Source: Pseudomonadota bacterium (GTDB taxonomy: Bacteria; Myxococcota_A; UBA796; SXON01). Taken from it: 56,216 nt of DNA. The first letter of the stretch is position 1, and every line of letters starts with the position of its first letter. Below, piece by piece: positions 35,831 through 43,065 of this stretch. The translations under genes and the position numbers were made by a program. Where the stretch lies: the NCBI GenBank assembly GCA_005778355.1, contig SXON01000026.1:1-56216 (forward strand). The letters run 5' to 3'. Under the pieces are notes generated by a model, which worked only from the letters and a program-made list of their open reading frames with translations, had not been told where the DNA came from and did not search any database.

Positions 35831-37423
35831 CTACCAGGCCGTCATGGCGCGGCCGGCGTTGGACTTGCCGAAGAACACGGCGGACACCACCAGCAAGATG
35901 AACATCAAGAGGCCGACGAAGGCGATGGTGCCGCCCACGCCCACCAGCCCGAGCCAGAGGTGCGCGCTGGCGTCGAAGCCGGCAGACACCTGGGCACCGG
36001 CGAACTCCACGTCCCAGTGGCGCCGGGGCACGCCGTAGGAACCGGCAAAGGTCATCGCCACCGCCATCAGCACGATGCCCACCGCGAAGACGTAGGGCTG
36101 GATGCGACACAGCATCCGGCCGTAGAACTCCTTCTGGAAGAGCAGGGGCACCACGTAGTAGGTGAGGCCCATGAACGCGAGGGTGGTGCCACCCACCACC
36201 GTCGTGTGGAAGTGGCCGGGGATGCGCAGGGTGTTGTGCGCGATGATGTTGATCTGCTGCGTGCCGAGTGTGACGCCGGTGATGCCACCGAGGAAGCCGA
36301 AGATCACCAGCGACATGAAGAAGGCGGAAAAGCCGGGGTTGGCCCAGGGCGCGGCGAAGAGCCAGCCGAAGAGTCCGTTCTTGTGACCCTTCTTCCGCAT
36401 CGCCACTTCCACCGAGGCCGGCACGGTGAAGCCGTGGATCATCGAGGCGAGCACGGCAAGGTACATCGCGTAGCTCGTGTTCCAGATCTTCCAGCCGGCA
36501 CCGACGCCGGGGTCGACCAGCAAGTGATGCGCCGACGCGATGTTGATGAAGAGCACGTAGAGCACGAAGGCGCCGCGACACACGGCCTGGTTGAGCGGCT
36601 TCGCGCCGGTGGTGATGGTGGCGAGGAGGTACCACACGCTGACCATCGCGCAGACATTGACCTGCTGCGACTGGTGGCCGAGACCCCACCAGATGAGGCG
36701 GTACCACGCGGCGTCGATGGTCTCGAGGATGCCCATCGACCAGAGGAAGGTGGGGATCATCACAATCGCGCCGTGGAGCAGCGTGACCACCGCGATGATG
36801 GCCGCCGCCGTGGCACCGAACACCACCAGCGGCACCGAGCCGTTGTAGGTGCGGTCGCGCTTGGCAACGTAGAGCGTCGCAAAGAAGTTGCCGACGCCGG
36901 TGAGGGTGCCGGTCGCGACGAGGATGATGCCCAGGTAGAAGAGCGGGTGACCCTTCAGTGGCACGTACGACGTCATCAAGACGTCGCTGTTCCCGGTGAG
37001 GATCATCGCGTTGACCATCAACGCGCCCACCAGCATCTGGCCGAAGCTCGCCCAGGCCACCCCCTTGCTCGCGAGCCGCGAGTTGAGGAGGCTGGTGGCG
37101 GTGAAGTAGAGGATCGCGACCTCCAGGAACAGGATCCAGAAGATCAGCATGTTCAGGCCGTGCAGCGTCAGGATCCGGTAGTACCACTCGGCGCTGAGCA
37201 GGTGGATCGTCGGCGCGCGGGTGAGCGCGAGCAGGATCGATGCCACGCCGCCCACGAGCAGGAACACCACCGCCATGACGGCGTTGATGCGGATGAACCA
37301 CTGGGCGTTGAGGCAGACAGGGAGACCGGTCGTGTCACACGAGCGGAGCTCGCCGGGACGGTGATTCCCGGTGGCAAAACCCGTGGCTTCGGCGGCCCCC
37401 GAGAGGGGGAGGGTTGTGGACAT
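35831..37423 (-). CDS. Heme-copper oxidase subunit I, likely nitric oxide reductase (eNOR-like)
   Basis: 530 residues, 12+ TM helices. All canonical histidines can be located: low-spin heme His88 and His406, high-spin heme His404, CuB ligands His250, His299, His300. The active-site tyrosine, normally four residues after the first CuB histidine (HPEVY), is replaced: here the sequence is GHQSQQ, with Gln254 at that place. The C-type (cbb3) alternative tyrosine in helix VII is also absent. Loss of the tyrosine is a mark of NO-reducing heme-copper enzymes; a Gln there combined with a CuA-bearing subunit II fits my recollection of the eNOR family. Predicted reaction: 2 NO + 2 e- + 2 H+ to N2O + H2O. 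GGAG lies 7 nt before the ATG. O2 reduction cannot be excluded. Confidence 0.83.
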   Translation of the reverse strand: MSTTLPLSGAAEATGFATGNHRPGELRSCDTTGLPVCLNAQWFIRINAVMAVVFLLVGGVASILLALTRAPTIHLLSAEWYYRILTLHGLNMLIFWILFLEVAILYFTATSLLNSRLASKGVAWASFGQMLVGALMVNAMILTGNSDVLMTSYVPLKGHPLFYLGIILVATGTLTGVGNFFATLYVAKRDRTYNGSVPLVVFGATAAAIIAVVTLLHGAIVMIPTFLWSMGILETIDAAWYRLIWWGLGHQSQQVNVCAMVSVWYLLATITTGAKPLNQAVCRGAFVLYVLFINIASAHHLLVDPGVGAGWKIWNTSYAMYLAVLASMIHGFTVPASVEVAMRKKGHKNGLFGWLFAAPWANPGFSAFFMSLVIFGFLGGITGVTLGTQQINIIAHNTLRIPGHFHTTVVGGTTLAFMGLTYYVVPLLFQKEFYGRMLCRIQPYVFAVGIVLMAVAMTFAGSYGVPRRHWDVEFAGAQVSAGFDASAHLWLGLVGVGGTIAFVGLLMFILLVVSAVFFGKSNAGRAMTAW

Positions 37424-37432
37424 GGGTGGCTC

Positions 37433-37960
37433 CTAGGGTTCGACGATGACGCGGCCGGTCATCAAGTGGTGGCCAATGCCGCAGAACTCGTTGCAGATGA
37501 TGGTGAACGAGCCGGACGAGGTGGGGGTGAGGGTGAGGACGTGGTCGTAGCCAGGCAACACCTGGAAGTTCATGTTCATCGGCTGCAGCGAGAAACCATG
37601 CTGCAAGTCGAGCGCGGAGAGGTGGAGCCGGTAGCTCTGCCCCTCTTTGAGCTTCAGGATCGGGTACCAGCGCCACATCTGGGCCAAGAGGTAGGCGTCG
37701 CCGCCGGGCGCCGGCTGGACGATGGGCACGCCGTTTTCTTCGCCGACCTTGTTGGACGCCACGAAGGCCTCCACGCGCTCGGAGAACTTCGCCGGCTCGA
37801 CCGCGTAGGCCTCGCCGGTGCTGTTCTGCTTGCCGCGAAGATGCCAGTACGGCATCGCGACCGACAGGACAACGCACCACGCGAGGGCGAGTCCGATCCA
37901 GGTGCGCTCACCACCGGACGGGGCCTTGAACCAGTCTGCCGCAGGAACGTGAATGCTCAT
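37433..37960 (-). CDS. Cytochrome c oxidase subunit II-type protein with CuA site
   Basis: 175 residues: one N-terminal TM helix (about 20-38), then a cupredoxin domain. The binuclear CuA ligands are complete: His121, Cys156, Glu158, Cys160, His164 and Met167 (CNEFCGIGHHLM). The protein accepts electrons from a soluble donor such as cytochrome c and passes them to subunit I. It is shorter than typical A-type subunit II (about 250) and has only one TM helix, as in B-type and eNOR-like enzymes. The ATG has GGAGG with a 4-nt gap, placed just after the stop of the 36-residue gene. It precedes subunit I by 9 bp. Confidence 0.93.
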   Translation of the reverse strand: MSIHVPAADWFKAPSGGERTWIGLALAWCVVLSVAMPYWHLRGKQNSTGEAYAVEPAKFSERVEAFVASNKVGEENGVPIVQPAPGGDAYLLAQMWRWYPILKLKEGQSYRLHLSALDLQHGFSLQPMNMNFQVLPGYDHVLTLTPTSSGSFTIICNEFCGIGHHLMTGRVIVEP

Positions 37961-37969
37961 GGGGCCTCC

Positions 37970-38080
37970 TTACGGCAACGCGGCCGGTGGAACGTTCATG
38001 ATTTCGATCCAGCCCCATGCCGTGTAGGATACGAAAGGGACGAGAACGCCAAGCGCCAGCAACAACCAGGGGTTGTCCAT
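37970..38080 (-). CDS. 36-residue single-pass membrane protein of the respiratory operon
   Basis: Small open frame between the second COX1-like gene and subunit II. Its ATG (38080) shares one base with the upstream stop (TGATG) and its own TAA is followed at once by the GGAGG of subunit II, so the frame is embedded in a translational-coupling chain. The product starts MDNPWLLLALGVLVPFVSY and ends with IEIMNVPPAALP: one TM helix and a short tail. No family is recognised; likely a small subunit of the complex. Confidence 0.65.
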   Translation of the reverse strand: MDNPWLLLALGVLVPFVSYTAWGWIEIMNVPPAALP

Positions 38081-39462
38081 CAGGCGTTGGATTGGGTGTG
38101 GGTCATGGGCCACGATTGCCTCCGGGGTTCAGGCGTGGGAAGAGGGTCCGCCGAGCGCCAGCGACGCACGACGAGGCCGAGGAAGAGAAGGCCGCCGACC
38201 ACCGCCACGAGGCCACCGAGCCCCATGACCGCGAGGCCGAGTGTTTCCATGGTGCCGCGGGCCGCTTGCTCGGCGCCGTACACCTTGCGGGCGGTGCCGT
38301 GGGCCCCGGCGAGGGCGAAACCGAGCGCGAAGACGAACTGGCCAGCACCGAAGACGGTCGGCTGCCAGCGGGCCACCCAGGAGGGCGAGGCAGCGCCGAG
38401 GCCGGCGCGTGCCATCAGAAGCGGCGTGAGCGCCATGAACGCGGCGGTGACCGCGCCAATGCTCGCGTGGTAGTGCGCGGGGATGACGGTGTTGGAGCCG
38501 CGGATGAGCGCGCCCAGGACGAAGCCGAACACGGTGAGAACGGCCGAGATGGCGAAACCGGCGATGCGCGGGTCGCGCAGGCTGGAGCGGCGCGCCGCCC
38601 ACGCACAGCTCACGAGGAAGAAGCTGACGACAGGGAAGATGCCCCAGCGCATGAGCTGCGTGAAGCCCAGGTAGTAGGTGCTCGAGTTGAGGCCGGCCAC
38701 CGGGAGCATCGGCGCGAGCATCCAGGGCGCGAGCAGGAGCGCGAAGCCGATGGCGGCGCGGCCGCGCGACATCACCGGGCGCCCGGTGGCGTCTTCCACG
38801 AGCAAGAGCCACGCGGCGACCATGGCGGTCTCGCTGGCGAGCTGGAGCACGTGGCCGCCGCCCCACATCAAGAGCTCGAAGCTCGTCGTGCCCGGCACGC
38901 CTTGCGGGCGACCGAGCCAGCTGTTGGCGAAGGTGAGCGCGGCGAGGATGAGCGCGAGGCCGGCGGCACGGAGGCCGGGCGCGGCGGCGCCGCCCGGCGA
39001 GTTTTCCCAGATGCGGCCATCGAGGAGCGCCAGCACCACGCCGAGGCCGAAGATGGCGAGGCCGCCGCCGAACCAGGGATGGTCGATCACCGGCACGTAG
39101 TTGGACATCACCGCCTCGGAGCCGGGGGCGAGGGCGGCGAGGCCCATCGCTCCGAGGCCGAGGACAGACACCCAGACCGCGCCGCTGGTCCACCGGCCGC
39201 TCTGCCCCCTGCCGGGCAGGAGGAAGGTCATCGCCGCGATGAAGGAGACGAACCACGCGACGAGCGCGAGATCGACGTGGACCACGAGGCAGCGGCGGAA
39301 GAAGTCGGGGTCTGTCACCCAGCGGTCGAAGGGGGGCATGCGCGCAAAGACGAGGAGCACCGCGACGGCGCCGGCGGCGATGAGCACGCCGATCGCCAGC
39401 CCGAGCCACGACCGGAGGCCGCGAGATTCGAGGGGATCGAGCACCGCCGGGGAGGGCAGCAT
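38080..39462 (-). CDS. COX1-like diheme membrane protein lacking two CuB histidines
   Basis: About 460 residues, ~12 TM helices, first gene of the operon. ATG at 39462 has GGAG with a 7-nt gap; an upstream in-frame ATG (39558) would cross the regulatory region. The order of conserved parts follows heme-copper oxidase subunit I: VVHVDLALVAW (His62, helix II), SNYVPVIDHPWF, MWGGGHVLQL (His204, CuB position 1), and IPAHYHASIG (His330/His332, heme ligands). At helix VII, where His-His should be, the sequence is LGFTQLMRW (Thr268-Gln269). So hemes could be bound but a normal CuB centre cannot. The NYVPVIDHPWF segment resembles SYVPLKGHPLF of the 35831..37423 protein. It may be an electron-transfer or structural subunit. 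Confidence 0.78.
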   Translation of the reverse strand: MLPSPAVLDPLESRGLRSWLGLAIGVLIAAGAVAVLLVFARMPPFDRWVTDPDFFRRCLVVHVDLALVAWFVSFIAAMTFLLPGRGQSGRWTSGAVWVSVLGLGAMGLAALAPGSEAVMSNYVPVIDHPWFGGGLAIFGLGVVLALLDGRIWENSPGGAAAPGLRAAGLALILAALTFANSWLGRPQGVPGTTSFELLMWGGGHVLQLASETAMVAAWLLLVEDATGRPVMSRGRAAIGFALLLAPWMLAPMLPVAGLNSSTYYLGFTQLMRWGIFPVVSFFLVSCAWAARRSSLRDPRIAGFAISAVLTVFGFVLGALIRGSNTVIPAHYHASIGAVTAAFMALTPLLMARAGLGAASPSWVARWQPTVFGAGQFVFALGFALAGAHGTARKVYGAEQAARGTMETLGLAVMGLGGLVAVVGGLLFLGLVVRRWRSADPLPTPEPRRQSWPMTHTQSNA

Positions 39463-39570
39463 GTGGGGCTCCGGGCTAGTCAATGGATGTGTACATCGGT
39501 TGAGAGAACGTCGAAATCCGTCAGACGACCGATGCCGCATCGGTCGACGCCTGGGCACATTGGTCCGACC
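39463..39570. promoter_or_regulatory. Divergent control region of the respiratory operon and Rrf2 gene
   Basis: 108 bp between divergent starts. It holds two palindromes with a shared GATG...CATC core: GATGT-gt-ACATC at 39486-39497 and CCGATG-ccg-CATCGG at 39529-39543. One lies close to each gene. Rrf2-type regulators of the NsrR/IscR group bind short inverted repeats in such positions, so these are candidate operators for the neighbouring Rrf2 protein, including autoregulation. -35/-10 boxes are not clear. Confidence 0.55.
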
Positions 39571-40014
39571 ATGATCCTCCCGCAGACCGCCGAGTACGCT
39601 CTCCGCGCCATGGCCTGCCTCGCGGCTCTGCCTCCGGGTGAGGGGGTGCGAGCGGTCGATCTGTCCGTCCAGTCCGGCGTGCCGGCCGCTTACCTGTCGA
39701 AGATCCTCAGGCGCCTGGTGATCGCGGGGCTACTGGTCTCGAAGAAGGGGCACCACGGCGGCTTCGCGCTCGCGCGCCCCCCTCGCCGCATTCACTTCGC
39801 GGAGATCCTCGCCGCGGCCGACGCCGGGCCCCACGTGGGCCGCTGCGCCTTTGGCTGGGAAGAGTGCGACCCCGAGGCGCCCTGCCCGCTTCACCCCACG
39901 TGGAGCAAGCTCCAGGCGAGCTTCGGCGAGTGGGCCCAGCACAGCACGCTCGCGGACATCGACCTCGCGAACTTTGACTTGTCGATGACGGGGCGGCGGG
40001 GGGAGGCGGGGTAG
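39571..40014 (+). CDS. Rrf2-family Fe-S transcription regulator (NsrR/IscR-like)
   Basis: 147 residues. The N-terminal winged helix is typical (MILPQTAEYALRAMACLA; YLSKILRRLVIAGLLVSKKG; HHGGFALARP). Three cysteines follow in the expected cluster region: Cys92, Cys99, Cys105 (C-x6-C-x5-C). NsrR and IscR have similar but not identical spacing, so the protein probably holds a [2Fe-2S] or [4Fe-4S] cluster sensitive to NO, iron or redox state. It is divergent from the NOR-like operon, with candidate palindromic sites between, which is the usual arrangement for NO-responsive control. I chose the ATG at 39571 because it gives the exact family N-terminus; the frame is open upstream in antisense to another gene. 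Confidence 0.93.
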   Translation: MILPQTAEYALRAMACLAALPPGEGVRAVDLSVQSGVPAAYLSKILRRLVIAGLLVSKKGHHGGFALARPPRRIHFAEILAAADAGPHVGRCAFGWEECDPEAPCPLHPTWSKLQASFGEWAQHSTLADIDLANFDLSMTGRRGEAG

Positions 40015-40286
40015 CTCGTTGCGAGCAGCGGCCACCCTCGGGCTGATGAGCACCACATGATCATGGCAAGAACATGCACTATTCAATATTGTGTCGCGAA
40101 CCGCTTGCGCCCGGCGCATCGCCCGGCTAACGAAACGGCGGGAGACAATAACCTGACTCGCTGCTCGCTGCCCCAGCTGGATGTGGGAACGACTGGGAGG
40201 CGCTCGGGACCTTCCCCTCTAGGGAGGCAGCGTTTTGCGAGGCCGTTGAGGCGAGCGGGACGTCGGGGACGTACCCCGGGGCGCGA
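40015..40286. other. Gap with palindromes and a possible displaced 5' end
   Basis: 272 bp between the Rrf2 gene and the first ATG of the FG-GAP gene. The part 40050-40150 is relatively A/T-rich with the palindromes CATGATCATG (40056-40065) and CAATATTG (40084-40091). From 40152 to 40286 the reading frame of the next gene is open and reads as protein (lipobox-like LLAAPAGC ending in a Cys codon at 40182-40184, then an FG-GAP start), but a TAA at 40149-40151 closes it and there is no ATG, GTG or TTG. Confidence 0.5.
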
Positions 40287-42287
40287 ATGGGGCACGACGT
40301 CGCCATCGTCAGTGCTGGTACGCAGGCGGGGAGCGAGAACGTCTACCGCTTCGCCGCTGCGGGTGCGCCCGGAGCCGAGTACGGGCAGGGGATCGGCGTG
40401 GTGGAGATCGTCGAGGCTGACGTCAGCACAGGTGAGCTCGACGTGCCCTCCACGATGAACCAGAGGCTCTTTCCGCCCGCCATGGCCAACTCGGCAGACT
40501 TTGGGTGGGCGCTCCAGGCCGCCGACGTGCGTGAGTGTTTTCACGGGACGAGCGCCACGCTCTGGGACGCTTGCGGCGAGGAGCTGCTGGTGGGAAACCC
40601 GGACTGGAGCGCAACCCCGGGGTCGGTGGCCTGGTTCCACATTGCCGCCGACGGGTTCGGCACCTTCATCCCTGGCGGCACGATCACCCCTCCGGGTGCC
40701 TACCCTGCGGGCGCTCGATTCGGGTACGCGCTCGCCAGCTGGGTCCCTTACCTCGACCGAACGGCACCCTGGATGGCCTCACCCAACTACCCGTCGTGGA
40801 TTGCCGTGGGGGCGCCCTCCATCGATCGCGTCGCGATCTACTCGGTCACCGCCACGGCAACTTCGCCGTTCACCTTCGTCCAGGACGTGATCGCGCCGAT
40901 CGCGGGTGGACGGTTCGGTGCCGCCCTCGCGGCCGGGGACTTCACGGGGGACGGCATCGGCGATCTGGCTGTCGGAGCACCCCAGCAGGCTGGCACAAAT
41001 GTTGGCGGTCGTGTGTACGTGTACGCGGGCACCGGAGGCTCGCCCCCTCTGGCGGCCACGCCTCGCACCCTCTCCGGCGCACAACTCTACCCGGGGGGCA
41101 CGGTCACTCAGGATGACGGTTATGGCACCTCGCTCGCCGCCGGGTCCTTCTTCCCTGTGCTGACGCGCGACGCCCTCGTCGTCGGCGCGCCCGCCTACGA
41201 TGTGACGAACAGCTCGAGCATCGTCCGCGCCGACGGCGGCGGCGCCTGCGCCGTGCTCTTCGACCCTTGCACGGGATCGACCTGCGTGCCGAGGGTCGCG
41301 GAAGCCAACTGTAGCGAGAACCCCTACAAGGACTCGAGGAACATCACGAACGAGGAGTTCGGCGCGGCGGTGGCTGTCACTGACTTGCTCGCGACGGACA
41401 GCCTGAACCAGTATCGCACAGACCAGGCAAAGATCGAGGAGATCGTCGTGGGCGTGCCGGGGTATGACGGGGACCGAGGCGAGGTTCTCGCGTTCTTGCC
41501 CTCGGATCACGGACCGCGATGGCTCGACCTTGCGGCACAGGTCCGCGAGTATCCGGGCTCGGTGGCCGGCGCGCGATTCGGCGCCGCGGTCGATGGCGGC
41601 TACGTCCAGGAGCGCCGGTGGGGTGACGTGCTCGTCGGCGCCCCGGACGACGCGAGCAAGGGGACCGCCGATGGCGCAGTGAGTCTCACGCTTGCCACGA
41701 CTGTCGCCACCTGCACCGACATCGAGGGCGTGTGGGAAACGACGGACAGCCGGGGCAACGCGCGCTCCGTGTCGATCACGGTGGGCAACGGCAAGACCAG
41801 GATCATCATGGTGGACACCTACATCGGGGTGATGAGGGACAACTACGGAGCCAGTACTGGTGATGTCTGCGGATCCGACACGTGGGATCCCAACGGGCTG
41901 AGCGGGGAGTTCTCGCTCGGCGCGGGGTTCGAGATCGAGCTGCCGTCGGAGTGGGTGTGTGGCATCACACCCCAGTCGTGGAGTGGGATCGACGCGGAGC
42001 CGCTCCTGCGGGAGATTGCGGCCGGCGGAATCGAGGACGAAACCGCACGGACAGTCGCTGATGGCGCGATCACCCTCTTCATCGGCTTCAACGGAGCCCA
42101 GGAGATGGATGTCGAGATCGCGCTGGACACCACCACCAGTCCACCGCAACTCGAACTCGCCCTTGACCTCAACGCAATGAGTTGGGCGGAGATTGCGACG
42201 GTTGCCGGTGGATCCTGGAATGAGGAGTGCCGACCCGAGCGGCTGCCCTGGACCTTCGAGCAGAACGGAGGTTCCTGTGAGGACTAG
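40287..42287 (+). CDS. FG-GAP / integrin-alpha-like repeat protein, 5' end uncertain
   Basis: 666 residues from the first available ATG. Repeats of FG-GAP type occur (ARFGYALASWVP, GRFGAALAAGDFTGDGIGDLAVGAPQQ, EEFGAAVAVTDL, ARFGAAVDGGYVQERRWGDVLVGAP), which form a Ca2+-binding seven-bladed propeller. The final 180 residues (from about TCTDIEGVWETTDSRGN) look like a separate beta-rich domain. The ATG falls within a repeat (GARMGHDVAIVSAG), there is no signal peptide, and 45 coding-like codons sit upstream without a start codon. So the true N-terminus is probably farther left and either uses an unusual start (CTG at 40153 or 40161) or has been lost by a frameshift. It overlaps the next gene by 11 bp. 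Confidence 0.72.
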   Translation: MGHDVAIVSAGTQAGSENVYRFAAAGAPGAEYGQGIGVVEIVEADVSTGELDVPSTMNQRLFPPAMANSADFGWALQAADVRECFHGTSATLWDACGEELLVGNPDWSATPGSVAWFHIAADGFGTFIPGGTITPPGAYPAGARFGYALASWVPYLDRTAPWMASPNYPSWIAVGAPSIDRVAIYSVTATATSPFTFVQDVIAPIAGGRFGAALAAGDFTGDGIGDLAVGAPQQAGTNVGGRVYVYAGTGGSPPLAATPRTLSGAQLYPGGTVTQDDGYGTSLAAGSFFPVLTRDALVVGAPAYDVTNSSSIVRADGGGACAVLFDPCTGSTCVPRVAEANCSENPYKDSRNITNEEFGAAVAVTDLLATDSLNQYRTDQAKIEEIVVGVPGYDGDRGEVLAFLPSDHGPRWLDLAAQVREYPGSVAGARFGAAVDGGYVQERRWGDVLVGAPDDASKGTADGAVSLTLATTVATCTDIEGVWETTDSRGNARSVSITVGNGKTRIIMVDTYIGVMRDNYGASTGDVCGSDTWDPNGLSGEFSLGAGFEIELPSEWVCGITPQSWSGIDAEPLLREIAAGGIEDETARTVADGAITLFIGFNGAQEMDVEIALDTTTSPPQLELALDLNAMSWAEIATVAGGSWNEECRPERLPWTFEQNGGSCED

Positions 42288-42654
42288 GGTTCCGTGGGCT
42301 CTGGCTGCCCTGCTGACGTTGGCAGCCTGTGACGGAGGGGGATCCGAGTCGGCGCCGGACACGGCCGACTCCGCGTCGTGCGAGCACTTCATGGGCTTCG
42401 AGACCTTCTACGCGAGCTGGCGGGTGGAGGCCTGTGACTTTTTCATGAGCTGCGACGCGGAGCTCTTCTCCTCCCGCGAGGAGTGCGAGGCGTACGCCGA
42501 TGACCAGATCGCCGACGTCCGGGCGGGCGAGGAGTGCGTCGACGAGTGCCGCACCTACGACGCGTTGGTTGCCGCTCAGTCGCTGGGGGAGTGCGGGGAC
42601 GACTCCAGCCAGATCCTCGACGCCGGCGCCGGCATTCCCCACTGTGACGAGTGA
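42277..42654 (+). CDS. Cys-rich lipoprotein, tandem copy 1
   Basis: 125 residues from GTG 42277, with GGAGG 4 nt upstream. Leader MRTRVPWALAALLTLAAC has lipobox Cys18. The mature protein has a core with eight or more cysteines: CEHFMGFETFYASWRVEAC, CDAELFSSREEC, CVDEC, ECGDDSS. Unknown family; the core is repeated almost unchanged in the next gene (42644..43033). The start overlaps the stop of the upstream FG-GAP gene by 11 bp. Likely exported and disulfide-bonded. Confidence 0.75.
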   Translation: MRTRVPWALAALLTLAACDGGGSESAPDTADSASCEHFMGFETFYASWRVEACDFFMSCDAELFSSREECEAYADDQIADVRAGEECVDECRTYDALVAAQSLGECGDDSSQILDAGAGIPHCDE

Positions 42655-43033
42655 CCAGGCCTGGGCCCCTCTGGTCGGCGCCAGGCTTGCCTGGGTAGCG
42701 GGACTCTGTGCGGCGCACGCTTGCGTCGAGGACTCCAGGGCAGTTCCGGACTCCGCCGTATGCGAGAACTTCATGGACTTCGAAACCTTCTACGCGAGCT
42801 GGAAGGTGGAAGCCTGCGATTTCTTCCTGAGCTGCGACACCCAACTCTTTGCGTCTCGCGAGGAGTGCGAGGCGTGGTCCGATGACCAGGTGGCCGACAT
42901 TCGCGCGGGCGAGGAGTGCGTGGACGAGTGCCGCACTTACGACGCATTGGTGGCCGCGCAGTCTCTGGGCGAGTGCGGCGACGACTCGAGTCAAGCGACC
43001 GACGCTGGGGCTGGAATTCCCCACTGCGAATGA
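42644..43033 (+). CDS. Cys-rich lipoprotein, tandem copy 2
   Basis: 129 residues from GTG 42644, which overlaps the previous gene's stop by 11 bp, the same overlap length as the junction before copy 1. The N-terminal leader differs (VGARLAWVAGLCAAHAC; lipobox Cys probably at 27) but the core is nearly identical to copy 1: CENFMDFETFYASWKVEAC, SREECEAWSDD, AGEECVDECRTYDALVAA and GAGIPHC. All core cysteines are kept. It is a recent tandem gene duplication. Function unknown. A hairpin follows the stop. Confidence 0.72.
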   Translation: MTSDQAWAPLVGARLAWVAGLCAAHACVEDSRAVPDSAVCENFMDFETFYASWKVEACDFFLSCDTQLFASREECEAWSDDQVADIRAGEECVDECRTYDALVAAQSLGECGDDSSQATDAGAGIPHCE

Positions 43034-43043
43034 CCACGCGCTC

Positions 43044-43065
43044 ACCGCCGGTCAGTTCCGGCGGT
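43044..43065. terminator. Stem-loop between convergent genes
   Basis: Perfect 8-bp inverted repeat ACCGCCGG / CCGGCGGT with a 6-nt loop (TCAGTT), 10 bp after the stop of the Cys-rich lipoprotein and touching the stop of the convergent ATPase gene. No T-run, but its position and strong stem support termination in both directions. Confidence 0.6.

Noticed and set aside
35831..37423. Annotation as ordinary cbb3 or aa3 cytochrome c oxidase
   Set aside because: The active-site tyrosine is missing at both known positions (helix VI and helix VII), and no CcoO/CcoP genes are present.
34778..38473. A 1231-codon open frame on the plus strand across the respiratory operon
   Set aside because: It is antisense to five genes with clear family motifs, is rich in His/Arg/Glu/Gly as expected of a shadow frame in GC-rich DNA, and has no recognisable domain.
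38017..39570. Upstream extension of the Rrf2 gene
   Set aside because: Antisense to the COX1-like gene; Rrf2 proteins start exactly at MILPQTAEYALRAM, encoded from 39571.
40056..40065. CATGATCATG as an attachment or origin element
   Set aside because: A 10-bp palindrome alone is not enough; there are no repeats of it, no integrase and no DnaA-box cluster nearby.
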